Shown piece after piece: positions 43,768 through 52,983 of a stretch of DNA of 64,000 bases. The DNA is from Casp-actino8 sp964614655 (GTDB lineage Bacteria; Actinomycetota; Acidimicrobiia; Acidimicrobiales; Ilumatobacteraceae). The position numbers were made by a program, and so were the translations under genes. Within the stretch, counting starts at the first letter, position 1. Each line of letters begins with the position of its first letter. A model generated the notes under the pieces. The model was not told where the DNA came from. It saw only the letters and a list, made by a program, of their open reading frames with translations, and did not search any database. The stretch is from NCBI GenBank assembly GCA_964614655.1, contig CAZTPF010000007.1, positions 1 to 64,000 on the forward strand, in the 5' to 3' direction.

Positions 43768-44606
43768 CTCGTTCGGGTTTCGTGACCCTCGTCGGACGAC
43801 CGAACGTCGGCAAATCATCGCTCGTGAACGCCATGTGCGGGCGCAAGGTGTCGATCGTGTCCGACAAGCCTCAGACGACCCGTCGGCAGGTGAGGGGGAT
43901 CGTCACCCGACCCGAGGGCCAGCTCGTCTTCGTCGACACCCCGGGCCTTCACAAGCCGGTGACCGCACTCGGTGAGCGGGTCAACACGGCGGCCCTCGAC
44001 AGCATCGTCGACGTCGACGTCGTTTGCCTGGTGATCGACGCCACTCAGACCGTCGGATCGGGTGACTCGTGGGTGGCCTCGCGTCTCGACGTGGCGCGAT
44101 CGGTCGTCGTTCTCAACAAGATCGACGCCGTACCACGCGAGACCGTGGTGGAGCAGTTGGCGAAGCTCTCGTCACTCGATGCCGAGAGCTATTTCCCGGT
44201 TTCGGCGCGTACCGGAGAGGGAGTCGACGCCCTCGTCGACCATCTGTTCGGGCGACTTCCCGAAGGGCCGCTCTACTATCCCGACGACGCCATCAGCGAC
44301 GTGTCCGAGTCCGACTGGGTCGCCGAACTTGTCCGCGAAGAACTGCTCGGCATGATGCACGACGAGTTGCCGTATTCGATCGCAACGCGGGTCGTCGACG
44401 TCGAAGACGGCCGCATCGTCTGCGAGATCCTCGTCGAACGGGAGAGCCAGAAGGGCATGGTGATCGGGCGCGGCGGTGCGGTATTGAAGCGAGTCGGTCG
44501 GCGTGTCCGCAAACAACTGCCGCCCGGCACTGCTCTCGACTTGAAGGTCAAGGTCGACAAGGACTGGCAGCGTCGACCCGAACGCATCGAGCGCCTCGGC
44601 TACTGA
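43764..44606 (+). CDS. era: GTPase Era
   Basis: A 280-residue GTPase needed for 16S rRNA processing and 30S assembly. G1 is GRPNVGKSS, G2 region QTTRRQVRGI, G3 DTPGLHKP, G4 NKID, G5 SART. The C-terminal KH domain carries VIGRGGAVLKRVGRRVRKQL. I prefer GTG 43764 (VTRSGFVTLVG), which matches family starts; GTG 43734 adds ten residues. Its start overlaps the stop of a 13-codon leader ORF. Confidence 0.93.
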   Translation: MTRSGFVTLVGRPNVGKSSLVNAMCGRKVSIVSDKPQTTRRQVRGIVTRPEGQLVFVDTPGLHKPVTALGERVNTAALDSIVDVDVVCLVIDATQTVGSGDSWVASRLDVARSVVVLNKIDAVPRETVVEQLAKLSSLDAESYFPVSARTGEGVDALVDHLFGRLPEGPLYYPDDAISDVSESDWVAELVREELLGMMHDELPYSIATRVVDVEDGRIVCEILVERESQKGMVIGRGGAVLKRVGRRVRKQLPPGTALDLKVKVDKDWQRRPERIERLGY

Positions 44607-44625
44607 CCGCCTCGGCGTACGAACG

Positions 44626-45270
44626 TCAGCAGGCGAATCCTCCGGGCAGGAGGTTGCCGTAGTCGTCGCAGGCCACGAGTTCTCCCGGTTCGGTGAGATC
44701 TCCACGCCCGCGCGGCACGGCGATCGGTTCCGAATCGCTCGAGAAGACGATCTGGCCGATTCCGGCCCGACGCGTGAGGGTCAGAACGATCTGAGCGACT
44801 GCGAGTCGCTGTTCGGGTCCGGTGACGATGAGGGTGAAGGCGGGATCGAGGTCGACGGTGGCCACACCTCGTTCCACGGTCACGTCGATCACGAGTCCGG
44901 GCGGCAGCGCGCTCCGCAGTCCGGCCGCCTCGTCGATGTCGGGAATTCCCTCGCTCAAAGCGGCCAGCACTTGCGGGGCCGACGCCGGGCTGAGAAGCAA
45001 TCGGGCGATGGGGACGATCCGCGAACCGGACACGAAGAAGAGTTGAACTTCCTCCACCGGGAGGGTCGTGGTCGTCGTCGAAGGGGGTGGTTCGACGACG
45101 GTCGTAGTGGTCGACGTCGACGTCGTGGGCGGCAGGGTCGTGGCCGTGAACTGTTCGGGAATCGCGCCCGGGTCGATCGGGCGACTCGACGACGTGGTGG
45201 GTACACCGCACCCGACGACGAGCAACAAGGACAGCGCGAGGAGGATCGACGGACGGTGACGGTGACTCAT
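44626..45270 (-). CDS. GerMN-domain lipoprotein (LpqB-like)
   Basis: A 214-residue lipoprotein: signal peptide with lipobox VVGC (Cys21), a Thr/Pro-rich linker (about 24-72), then one GerMN domain (about 73-190; VQLFFVSGSRIVPIARLL, LTLTRRAGIGQIVF). It directly follows the histidine kinase gene with an ATGA overlap. In other Actinobacteria lpqB follows mtrB and its product modulates the MtrAB system; LpqB has GerMN plus a beta-propeller, which is absent here. A reduced LpqB role is inferred. Confidence 0.8.
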   Translation of the reverse strand: MSHRHRPSILLALSLLLVVGCGVPTTSSSRPIDPGAIPEQFTATTLPPTTSTSTTTTVVEPPPSTTTTTLPVEEVQLFFVSGSRIVPIARLLLSPASAPQVLAALSEGIPDIDEAAGLRSALPPGLVIDVTVERGVATVDLDPAFTLIVTGPEQRLAVAQIVLTLTRRAGIGQIVFSSDSEPIAVPRGRGDLTEPGELVACDDYGNLLPGGFAC

Positions 45271-46652
45271 CGGCTCGCTCCTGGAATCTCGACGACGAAG
45301 CGTGCTCCGCCCGACGGGACGTCCTCCACCCAGACTTCGCCGCCGTGGGCACGTGCGTGCTCGGCGACCAACGCCAGGCCGAGGCCGGTCCCACCGACTC
45401 TTGTTCGTCCGGCCGAACCTCGCGCGAAGCGCTCGAAGATGCGCGCTCGCTCGCTCGGAGCGACCCCGGGCCCGGCGTCTTCGACGGCGAGTCGCGTCGA
45501 GGCTCCGCCTCCGCCCTCGACGACGACCCGAGTCGGACCGCCGCCGTGAAGTCGGGCGTTTTCGAGAAGATTGGCGACGATTCGCTCGAATCGGCGCTTG
45601 TCGATCGATGCGATCGGACTCGAGCCGGGAGTCACGTCGATGTTCAGACCGGACAAGTCGTAGCGCTGGGCCACCCGTCGTACGAATTCGACGAGATCGA
45701 CGTCCTCGCGGTGGACGTCGACGATTCCGACGTCCATACGTGACAACTCGAGGAGATCGAGAACCATCTGGTCGAATCGCCGCACCTGCGAGACGACGAC
45801 GTCCAGTGCTTGTTGGGTTCTGTCGCCGAGATCGGCGCGACGTGCGTCGAGGACTTCGACAGCCGCGGCGAGCGCAGTGACCGGGCTGCGCAATTCGTGC
45901 GACACGTCGGAAGCGAATCTGGCCTCCCGTTCGATCCGGGTCTGAACGGCGTCGGCCATGTCGTTGAACGTCGTGACGAGACGCGAAAGATCGGGATCGG
46001 ATTCCGGTTCGAGTCGGGTGTCGAGGCCACCGACTGCGATGTCGCCGGCTGCTCGCGTCACTCGCTGCAACGGGCGCATGAGACGCCGACTGACGATCCA
46101 GCCTGACGCTCCGGCCACGGCTCCGATGACCAACGTGCTGACCACCAGCGCCGACCCGATGATCGTGAGAGCGCGCTGGTCGTCGTCGATGGGGAAGGCT
46201 TCGAAATAGTGCGCTTCGGCGGCGGGGATGGCCACGCCAAGACCGATGTACGAGGCGTCGGCGAGAGTGAAGCGCTGATACGAGGTCGTGCCCTCGAGGG
46301 TCTCGCTGATCAGTTCGGACGGGAAGGCGTTCTGGGTGAAGCGAAGGTCCTGTGAGTAGAAGAGCCGTTCGCGGTCGAGGTGGAGGACGGCGAACCCGCC
46401 CTGCTCGGTTCGGACGCTGTTGATCAGTTCGAATGCTTCGCCCCGTCGGGTCTCGAGTTGCGATCGGACGAATTCGGCGTTGGTGAAGGCCTGTCGCTCG
46501 ACCGAGTCGTCGCGCCGATCGAGCAGATAGCTCCGCGCCACGAAATAACTGACGAGAGACAGCGACAGTGACGTGAGCAGGCCGACCAGGACGAAAAGGA
46601 GCGTCACTCGGGTCCGAAGCCGCAACGGACGGCGGCGCGTCGTGTCGGCCAT
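45267..46652 (-). CDS. Sensor histidine kinase (MtrB-like)
   Basis: A 461-residue membrane kinase: membrane segments at about 16-38 and 162-187 flanking an external sensor region, HAMP (about 188-240), HisKA with the phosphorylated His252 in FASDVSHELRSP, and HATPase with NLLENARLHGG, DAGPGVAP and GTGLGLAL. The stop overlaps the lipoprotein start. ATG 46652 is preceded by AGGATGGAG; CAGGAT also stands 6 bases upstream, so a leaderless start is possible. The divergent response regulator is the probable partner. Confidence 0.88.
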   Translation of the reverse strand: MADTTRRRPLRLRTRVTLLFVLVGLLTSLSLSLVSYFVARSYLLDRRDDSVERQAFTNAEFVRSQLETRRGEAFELINSVRTEQGGFAVLHLDRERLFYSQDLRFTQNAFPSELISETLEGTTSYQRFTLADASYIGLGVAIPAAEAHYFEAFPIDDDQRALTIIGSALVVSTLVIGAVAGASGWIVSRRLMRPLQRVTRAAGDIAVGGLDTRLEPESDPDLSRLVTTFNDMADAVQTRIEREARFASDVSHELRSPVTALAAAVEVLDARRADLGDRTQQALDVVVSQVRRFDQMVLDLLELSRMDVGIVDVHREDVDLVEFVRRVAQRYDLSGLNIDVTPGSSPIASIDKRRFERIVANLLENARLHGGGPTRVVVEGGGGASTRLAVEDAGPGVAPSERARIFERFARGSAGRTRVGGTGLGLALVAEHARAHGGEVWVEDVPSGGARFVVEIPGASR

Positions 46653-46936
46653 GACTCCATCCTGCCCCATCTGAACGGATCGACCAGTCGCTGGGAATCG
46701 AGGGAGACGGATCCGGACATGACGCCGCCCGACTCGGGAAGACCGGCGAGTCGGGCGGCGGATCTCGTTCGGTTCCGCCGGCCGACGAGGATCAGGGGGA
46801 GGACGACCCCCGTCGGACCAGCGTGAACGGGGACAGTGTCCCGAGGTCGTGTGAAAGGACGGTGCGGGATCTGTGCGTTTTCTGTAACAAAACCGCGAAG
46901 GTCGAGACACCCCAGGTCATGGGTCAGAATGGGCCG

Positions 46937-47623
46937 ATGAACACGATCCTGTTCATCGAAGACGACGATCAGATCCGCCTGGCGTTACGGCTGGTTCTGG
47001 AGGACGAAGGTTTCTCGGTCACCGAGGCGCCAGACGGTCGATCGGGTCTGGCAGCCTTCCATGCCGCCGAACCCGACCTGGTTCTCCTCGATCTTCGGCT
47101 GCCGGATCTGTCGGGGTTCGAGGTCTGCCGAGCCCTGCGGGCCATGTCGATCGTTCCGATCGTGATGGTGACCGCCCAGACGGACACCAACGACATGGTG
47201 GCCGGTCTCGAAGCAGGCGCCGACGACTACGTGACGAAACCGGTGGTTCCAAAAGAACTGGCGGCCCGCATCCGCGCTCACTTGCGCCGTGTACAACTCC
47301 AGGGCGACGTCCCGCCGCCCGTCGACGTCGAGACCTTCGGCGACATCGAACTCCGACGCGAGCAAGGCGTCGTCCTCAAGTCTGGTCGCGAGATCGCGCT
47401 CACCAAGACCGAGTTCAATCTGCTCTGCGAGTTCGCCGACCACCCGAACATCGTTCTGTCGCGCGATCAACTGCTCGAACGAGTCTGGGGTTACGACTAC
47501 CTCGGCGACAGTCGGCTCGTCGACGCTCACGTGCGCCGTCTTCGGGTGAAGATCGAGGACCACCCTGACGAACCACGGCTCGTGATCACGGTTCGCGGTA
47601 TCGGTTATCGAATGGTTCGCTGA
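46937..47623 (+). CDS. OmpR-family response regulator (MtrA-like)
   Basis: A 228-residue regulator. The receiver domain has the acidic pocket IEDDD, phospho-acceptor Asp52 (LVLLDLRLP), Thr/Ala switch (VTAQ) and Lys101 (YVTKPVVP). The winged-helix domain (about 130-225) includes ALTKTEFNLLCEF and DAHVRRLRVKIE. ATG 46937 is 6 bases after CAGAAT (46925-46930). The 284-base region shared with the kinase gene is long enough for mutual control. Which genes it controls is unknown; MtrA-like proteins control cell-wall and division genes. Confidence 0.87.
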   Translation: MNTILFIEDDDQIRLALRLVLEDEGFSVTEAPDGRSGLAAFHAAEPDLVLLDLRLPDLSGFEVCRALRAMSIVPIVMVTAQTDTNDMVAGLEAGADDYVTKPVVPKELAARIRAHLRRVQLQGDVPPPVDVETFGDIELRREQGVVLKSGREIALTKTEFNLLCEFADHPNIVLSRDQLLERVWGYDYLGDSRLVDAHVRRLRVKIEDHPDEPRLVITVRGIGYRMVR

Positions 47624-47626
47624 CGC

Positions 47627-49528
47627 TCACCCGTCGATCGAGTTGAGGAAGTCGACGACCTCTTGCCGGTCGATCGTGCGCTTCATGGGTGGCATGGCGG
47701 CCAGGAGATGTCGTCGATAGCCGGCGGTGGCGAGGCGCGGATCGAAGACGGCAACGACACCGCGATCTGTTGTCGACCTGATGAGGCGACCGGCCGCCTG
47801 GGCGAGCAGCGTCGCCGCTCGTGGAAGATCGATGTCTCGAAACGCCCGATCACCGACTCGTTCCCGACGAGCCGAGAGAAGTGGGTCGTCGGGCCGAGGA
47901 AACGGAATGCGGTCGATCGTGACGAGAGACAGCGTGCGACCGGGGATGTCGATTCCCTGGAAGAAGCCGGCGGTGGCGAAGAGGCACGAGTTCTCGTCGG
48001 CGACGAAGGCTTCGACGAGCCGGGACTTCTGCGACTGGTCCCGTTGCGACATGACCGTCACGTCGAGGATCGGGCGCAGGGCGTCGACGGCGGCGTCCAT
48101 GGCCCGGTAGCTCGTGAAGAGGGCCAACGTTCGTCCTCGTGCGGCGGTGATCAGTCGAAAGAGCTCGTCGTTGACCGCACTCTGGAAGGCGGCACCGTTC
48201 GGATTCGGAAAGTTCGACGGGCAATACAGGAGAGAGTTGGCCGGGTAGTCGAAGGGGCTTCCGACGTCGAGCGCATCGTACGTGTCGGTCTCGAGACCGA
48301 TTCGTTCGGGGAGATTCTGGGGGATCGTCGCACTGGTGAGAACGGCGGTGCGTCGCGACCAGGCGGCGTTCGACAGGACCGGTCCGACGTCGAGCGGTGC
48401 GATGTCGAGTCGGAGGGAACCCTCGGCTCCTTGCACGAAGGGGACACGAGTGGAGTCGATGGCCAGTGCGAGATCGAGATCGTCGGCGAGTCGAGTGGAG
48501 AGTTGCTGGGCGCGCAGTCGCCTCTGGTTGGCGTCCTCGTCGGACGTCTCGACTTTGCGTAAGGCGTCGAGGACGTCCCCGACGACCCGGCGCGCGTCGA
48601 GAAGTAGGTCGACGAGGTCGTCGGGTAGCGGAACGGGAAGGCGCCGATCGGAGTGCGAACCGAGGCGTCGCTCGAGTTCGTCACCGAGCGCGTCGACGGC
48701 GGTATGGAGGGCCGAATCGTCGACGATTCGCGAGACGGCGGAACCGAGGCGATGAAGACGAGAGCGCGAGAAAGACACGGCGACCGAATCGCTGATGATG
48801 TCTTCGAGTCCGTGGGCTTCGTCGACGACGACGATGTCGTGCTCGGCGAGGATCGCCCCGTCGGCCGCCACGTCGAGTCCGTACAGATGAGTGTTCACCA
48901 CGACGATGTCGGCTTCCGACGCCCGCAGTCGAGCCAGTTCGGCGAAACACGTTCCTCCGAGCGGGCAGCGGCGGGCGCCAGGACACTCGTCGGACCCGAC
49001 CGTGACGGCACTCTCGGTGTCGCGTCCGATGCCGAACGGAAGATCGGCCAAGTCGCCGGTCTCGTGACGGTCGGACCACTCCTTGACCTTGGCGACTTCG
49101 CGTCGGAGACGATCGGTCGTTCCCTCGAGCTGCATCTGCTCGGGGCCCTGGCGTGACAGTGTCTCTTCGAGGCGCTGTCGACACACGTAGTTGCTGCGTC
49201 CTTTCAGGACGGCCCATTCGAGTTCTCGGCCGAGGGCGCGAGCGACCGTGTCGGCCACCAGAGGAAGGTCCTTGTGCGCCAATTGATCCTGCAGCGCTTT
49301 CGTCGCCGTCGTGACGACGGCCTTGCGCCCCGAGGCGACGACCGGAACCAGATATCCGAGAGTCTTGCCGGTGCCGGTTCCGGCCTGAACGACGAGATGG
49401 CGGCCGGTTGCGACCGCCGAATCGACGGCTTCGGCCATCGCTCGCTGTCCGGGGCGATCCTCGGTCGATCCGAGAGCCTCGGTCGCGATGTCGAGCAGAT
49501 CGCGTGTCGAGAGGGGGCGGGGCGGCAC
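47627..49528 (-). CDS. dinG: DinG-type ATP-dependent DNA helicase
   Basis: A 633-residue XPD/DinG helicase. Walker A GTGTGKT is at 50-56, DEAH in VVVDEAHGLED, motif VI in QAAGRLIRS. Four cysteines at 116, 182, 188 and 194 (DECPGARRCPLGGTCF) form the iron-sulfur cluster site. It unwinds DNA 5' to 3', with a taste for R-loops and G-quadruplexes in E. coli. No N-terminal exonuclease domain. GTG start 6 bases after TACGGT (49540-49535), leaderless. Confidence 0.9.
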   Translation of the reverse strand: MPPRPLSTRDLLDIATEALGSTEDRPGQRAMAEAVDSAVATGRHLVVQAGTGTGKTLGYLVPVVASGRKAVVTTATKALQDQLAHKDLPLVADTVARALGRELEWAVLKGRSNYVCRQRLEETLSRQGPEQMQLEGTTDRLRREVAKVKEWSDRHETGDLADLPFGIGRDTESAVTVGSDECPGARRCPLGGTCFAELARLRASEADIVVVNTHLYGLDVAADGAILAEHDIVVVDEAHGLEDIISDSVAVSFSRSRLHRLGSAVSRIVDDSALHTAVDALGDELERRLGSHSDRRLPVPLPDDLVDLLLDARRVVGDVLDALRKVETSDEDANQRRLRAQQLSTRLADDLDLALAIDSTRVPFVQGAEGSLRLDIAPLDVGPVLSNAAWSRRTAVLTSATIPQNLPERIGLETDTYDALDVGSPFDYPANSLLYCPSNFPNPNGAAFQSAVNDELFRLITAARGRTLALFTSYRAMDAAVDALRPILDVTVMSQRDQSQKSRLVEAFVADENSCLFATAGFFQGIDIPGRTLSLVTIDRIPFPRPDDPLLSARRERVGDRAFRDIDLPRAATLLAQAAGRLIRSTTDRGVVAVFDPRLATAGYRRHLLAAMPPMKRTIDRQEVVDFLNSIDG

Positions 49529-49543
49529 GTCTCGACCGTACCG

Positions 49544-50200
49544 TCAGGCGGTGCGAGCCAAGGCGATGGCGGCGTCGAGGTCGTCGGCGTCGAATTCGGG
49601 CCACGTGCGGTCGGTGTAGTACGTCGGCGCGCCGTTGGCCTGCCAGAGCAAGAAGTTGGAGACTCGGTGTTCTCCCGAGGTTCTCACCATCACGTCGACC
49701 ATCGGCATGTCGGGGAGATACATGCCAGCCGAGAGCGTGTCGACGGTCGTGGGTCGAGCCGAGCGAAGAGCTCGTCGACCGGCCTCGACGATTTCGGCCC
49801 GGCTTCCGTAGTCGAACGCGACGGTCAGAGTCATCTTGCGATTGTGTCTGGTGTCGGAGATCGCCTTCTCGATCGCCCGTTGCACGAAGACCGGAGTCCG
49901 CGCCGACGGATCATCGAAGGGGCGACCGATCCACTGGACTCTGACGCCGAGTTCGTTCAATTCGGCGACCCGTCCGAAGAGTCGACGATGCAGTCCGAGG
50001 ATGTGGCGCACCTCGCGGCGTGGTCGGATCCAGTTCTCGGTCGAGAACCCGAAGACCGTGAGCCAGTCGACGTCGCGGGCGACGGCGGCTCGCACGACAT
50101 CGGCGAGGTTCTCCTCGCCGGCCGTGTGGCCGGCAGTGCGGGGCAGGTGCTGACGCTGCGCCCAGCGGCCGTTTCCGTCCATGATGCAGGCCACGTGCAC
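49544..50200 (-). CDS. Cis-prenyltransferase, catalytic subunit lacking the C-terminal RxG motif
   Basis: A 218-residue undecaprenyl/decaprenyl diphosphate synthase-family protein. The phosphate-binding motif IMDGNGRWA (Asp8), FGFSTENW and RTSGEHRVSNF (173-183) are intact. Two features of homodimeric enzymes are missing: the AYAEL segment, here NGAPTYY (189-195), and the whole C-terminal RERRFGG segment; the protein stops at WPEFDADDLDAAIALARTA. In homodimers these elements complete the active site. The divergent neighbour has exactly those pieces, so a heteromeric enzyme is inferred. It makes the polyprenyl carrier for cell-wall synthesis. GTG start 7 bases after TACCCT. Confidence 0.85.
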   Translation of the reverse strand: MHVACIMDGNGRWAQRQHLPRTAGHTAGEENLADVVRAAVARDVDWLTVFGFSTENWIRPRREVRHILGLHRRLFGRVAELNELGVRVQWIGRPFDDPSARTPVFVQRAIEKAISDTRHNRKMTLTVAFDYGSRAEIVEAGRRALRSARPTTVDTLSAGMYLPDMPMVDVMVRTSGEHRVSNFLLWQANGAPTYYTDRTWPEFDADDLDAAIALARTA

Positions 50201-50207
50201 GTGAGCG

Positions 50208-50235
50208 AGGGTAGCGGGCGCGTTTCGGTCACAAT
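50208..50235. promoter_or_regulatory. Divergent leaderless promoters of the two cis-prenyltransferase genes
   Basis: Minus strand: TACCCT (50213-50208), 7 bases before GTG 50200. Plus strand: CACAAT (50230-50235), 6 bases before GTG 50242. Only 41 bases separate the two genes, a compact arrangement suited to balanced expression. Confidence 0.5.
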
Positions 50236-50241
50236 GGCTCC

Positions 50242-50835
50242 GTGGTGCTCGAGTCCTCTTTGCCGGCGGCGCTTCGACGCGGGATGCGTCGTCTCGCTCG
50301 CCGAGCCAAGGGTGAGGGCAGTTCTCGCTCGCTTCACGTCGTGGTGTGCGGGGGGACTTGCGAGGAGTGGTCGCGCCGAAGTGACGAACACTGGAACCAG
50401 TGGGCGGCCGAGATCGCCGCGGCGGCCGCGGGCGAAGGAGTGGGGTCGGTGACGGTGTATCCCCTCACAGGATCGACCGCGAGCTCAGGCGCGATTCGCC
50501 GGTGGAGCATCGCCGGCGTCGCCGTGACCGCGTGCGAGGAGGCCGACGGACGTCGGCGAATGGCCGAGGTGATCGATTCGTGGCCCTCGGGCCTGGCCAT
50601 GACCGAAGAGACGTTGGGCCGCGCCCTCGTCGGCCCGGGCGGCGACCCCGACGTCGTCGCGGTGGTCGGTGCAACCGGTCGCCTTCCCACCGCGCTCGTG
50701 TGGGAGCTCGCCTACGCCGAGTTGGTCGACGTCACCACCGACTGGGAGTCCTTCTCGGGACGAGAACTGAGCGCGGTCATCGACGAATTCCGTACGAGGA
50801 ATCGGCGCTTCGGCGGCGTCGACGAAGCACCGTGA
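50242..50835 (+). CDS. Non-catalytic cis-prenyltransferase-like subunit carrying RxG (NgBR-like)
   Basis: A 197-residue protein with a basic N-terminal helix (LRRGMRRLARRAKG), then a degenerate cis-prenyltransferase fold. LHVVVCGGTCEEW aligns with the catalytic HVAxIMDGNGRW but has lost the Asp and phosphate loop; VVGATGRLPTALVW replaces RTSGE. Retained are WELAYAEL (Glu160) and the C-terminal NRRFGG (RxG, 189-191), both absent from the divergent catalytic protein. This is the division of labour of eukaryotic NgBR/Nus1 with DHDDS. The family assignment rests on reading alignments by eye. Its stop overlaps the recO start (GTGA). Confidence 0.72.
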   Translation: MVLESSLPAALRRGMRRLARRAKGEGSSRSLHVVVCGGTCEEWSRRSDEHWNQWAAEIAAAAAGEGVGSVTVYPLTGSTASSGAIRRWSIAGVAVTACEEADGRRRMAEVIDSWPSGLAMTEETLGRALVGPGGDPDVVAVVGATGRLPTALVWELAYAELVDVTTDWESFSGRELSAVIDEFRTRNRRFGGVDEAP

Positions 50836-51605
50836 CGTCTCGGCTCTATCGCGACACGGGGATCGTGCTCCGTACCTATCGACTGGGTGAAGCCGATCGG
50901 ATCGTGGTGTTCCTCACCGAGAACAACGGCAAAGTGCGGGCGGTTGCGAAGGGAATTCGCAAGACGCGGTCGAAGTTCGGCGGTCGGCTCGAACCGCTGT
51001 CTCTCGTGAACGTCCAGTTCCACCGCGGCTCGTCGCTGGACGTGGTGAGCCAAGTGGAGACGGTCGATGCTTCGACGTCGGCCTACGGCGATCTCGACGT
51101 GATGACCGAGGCCAGTGCGGTGCTGGAAGTCGTCGACCAGCTGATTCCCGATCGCGAACCGGTTCCTCAGATCTTTCGCATGTTGTCCGGCGTACGGCGA
51201 ACCTTGCTGGAGAGGCCGTCGCCGCTCGTCGTCCCGGCTTTCATCTGGAAGCTCCTCGCCGCCGAGGGAGTTCGTCCCGAGCTCGACCGCTGTGTGGGTT
51301 GCGGTGGAGGCGAGGACGAGGTCGGGGGCTTCGTGGCCTTCGATTCGACGATGGGAGGAGTGCAGTGTCGACGCTGTCGAACCGGAGTCGCCGTCAGCGA
51401 TCGGGCGGTCGCCCTTCTGCGTGACATGTTGGGAGGCCGCTTGTCGATGGTTCTCGACGCCGCTCACGATCCGGCTGGACAGAGGCTCGACGATCCGACG
51501 GCGTCGGAAGTCTCCGATCTCGCCACCCGCGCCTTCGAATCCCATGTCGAGCGCCGCCTGCGATCGGTCGGGATCTTCGAGCGTCACGACGACCGCGGCT
51601 CCTGA
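50832..51605 (+). CDS. recO: DNA repair protein RecO
   Basis: A 257-residue recombination mediator. The N-terminal OB fold (YRDTGIVLRTYRLGEADRIV, GKVRAVAKGIRKTRSKFGG) is followed by a helical domain with a zinc site CVGCG ... CRRC. RecO works with RecF and RecR to load RecA. The GTG start overlaps the stop of the cis-prenyltransferase-like gene (GTGA), giving the start VTSRLYRDTG expected for the family; longer frames upstream are shadows. Confidence 0.92.
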   Translation: MTSRLYRDTGIVLRTYRLGEADRIVVFLTENNGKVRAVAKGIRKTRSKFGGRLEPLSLVNVQFHRGSSLDVVSQVETVDASTSAYGDLDVMTEASAVLEVVDQLIPDREPVPQIFRMLSGVRRTLLERPSPLVVPAFIWKLLAAEGVRPELDRCVGCGGGEDEVGGFVAFDSTMGGVQCRRCRTGVAVSDRAVALLRDMLGGRLSMVLDAAHDPAGQRLDDPTASEVSDLATRAFESHVERRLRSVGIFERHDDRGS

Positions 51606-51672
51606 CGGCGTCGTCGACCGGGAGCGCGCGGAGCCCGGGCGATCTCGGCGTGATCCCGTAGCCTGGGCGACC

Positions 51673-52983
51673 ATGCCTGCCAACGACCTCGACCAGATCG
51701 TCAATCTCGCCAAGCGACGTGGCTTCGTCTATCCGTCGGCCGAGATCTACGGCGGTTTCCGTTCGAGCTACGACTACGGCCCGCTCGGATCGCTGATGTT
51801 GCGCAACGTGCGCGAGGCATGGGTTCGCGACATGGTTCAAAAGCGCGACGACGTCGTCTTGATCGACGCCGCGATCCTCGGCCCACCGCAGGTGTTCGAG
51901 GCCAGTGGTCACCTCGCCAACTTCAGCGATCCACTCGTCGACTGCCGCCAGTGCAAACAGCGTTTTCGAGAGGATCATCTGGAGAACAAGGAGGTGTGCC
52001 CCGGTTGTGGGGCGTCGGGCACTCTCACCGAGGCCCGAGCCTTCAACCTCATGTTCAAGACCTACGCCGGACCGGTGGAAGGCGCCGGAGCCGAGGTGTA
52101 CCTGCGTCCCGAGACGGCCCAGGGAATGTTCGTGAACTTCGCCAACGTGCTGCAGACGAGTCGCAAGAAGCCGCCCTTCGGTATCGCACAGGTGGGGAAG
52201 AGCTTCCGCAACGAGATCACTCCGGGCAACTTCATCTTCCGGACCCGCGAATTCGAGCAGATGGAGCTCGAATTCTTCGTGCCGCCGAGCGAAGGACCGT
52301 CGTGGTACGAGTACTGGTGTCGGACCCGACTTCAGTGGTACGTCGACCTCGGAATCCCGAGCGACATGCTGCGACTCCGAGCCCACGACGCCGATGAGCT
52401 CAGCCACTATTCGGCGGGTACGGCCGACGTGGAGTTCATGTACCCGTGGGGATGGGGTGAGCTCGAGGGAATCGCCCAGCGAACCGATTTCGATCTCGGA
52501 CAGCACGCCAAGCATTCCGGTCAGAAGCTCGACTTCTTCGATCAAGCAACCAACGAGCGATACGTGCCCTACGTGATCGAACCGGCGGCCGGCGTCAACC
52601 GCGCCATGGCCGCCTTCTTGCTCGCCGCTTACAGCGAGGACGAGATCGACGGCGAGGTGAGGACGGTTCTGCGGCTGCATCCACGCCTGTCGCCGTACAA
52701 GGTTGCTGTTCTCCCCTTGAGCAAGAAGGACACGTTGACTCCGCTCGCGCGCCAGGTCTTCGCGTCCTTGTCCGATCGCTACATGGTCGATTACGACGAC
52801 ACGCAGTCGATCGGGCGGCGCTATCGCCGTCAGGACGAGATCGGTACCCCACTCTGTGTCACCGTCGATTTCGACAGTCTCGAGGACGGCGCGGTCACGG
52901 TCCGCGACCGCGACACGACCGAACAGGAGCGCGTCCCCATTTCCGATCTCGACGTGCACCTTCGGCGTCGACTCGGGTTCTGA
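51673..52983 (+). CDS. glyS: Glycyl-tRNA synthetase (dimeric type)
   Basis: A 436-residue class II synthetase of the alpha2 type. Motifs: GFVYPSAEIYGGFRSSYDYG, a zinc ribbon with CRQCKQRF and CPGCG, the motif 2 region GKSFRNEITP, and motif 3 in GVNRAMAAFLLAAY; the anticodon-binding domain ends the protein. The ATG 51673 begins 8 bases after a TAGCCT box and is the usual family start. Length is normal for bacterial dimeric GlyRS. Confidence 0.94.
   Translation: MPANDLDQIVNLAKRRGFVYPSAEIYGGFRSSYDYGPLGSLMLRNVREAWVRDMVQKRDDVVLIDAAILGPPQVFEASGHLANFSDPLVDCRQCKQRFREDHLENKEVCPGCGASGTLTEARAFNLMFKTYAGPVEGAGAEVYLRPETAQGMFVNFANVLQTSRKKPPFGIAQVGKSFRNEITPGNFIFRTREFEQMELEFFVPPSEGPSWYEYWCRTRLQWYVDLGIPSDMLRLRAHDADELSHYSAGTADVEFMYPWGWGELEGIAQRTDFDLGQHAKHSGQKLDFFDQATNERYVPYVIEPAAGVNRAMAAFLLAAYSEDEIDGEVRTVLRLHPRLSPYKVAVLPLSKKDTLTPLARQVFASLSDRYMVDYDDTQSIGRRYRRQDEIGTPLCVTVDFDSLEDGAVTVRDRDTTEQERVPISDLDVHLRRRLGF

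Noticed and set aside
46860..46936. MtrA-type binding repeat upstream of the response regulator
   Set aside because: Only one GTAAC is visible (about 46882-46887) with no second correctly spaced copy.
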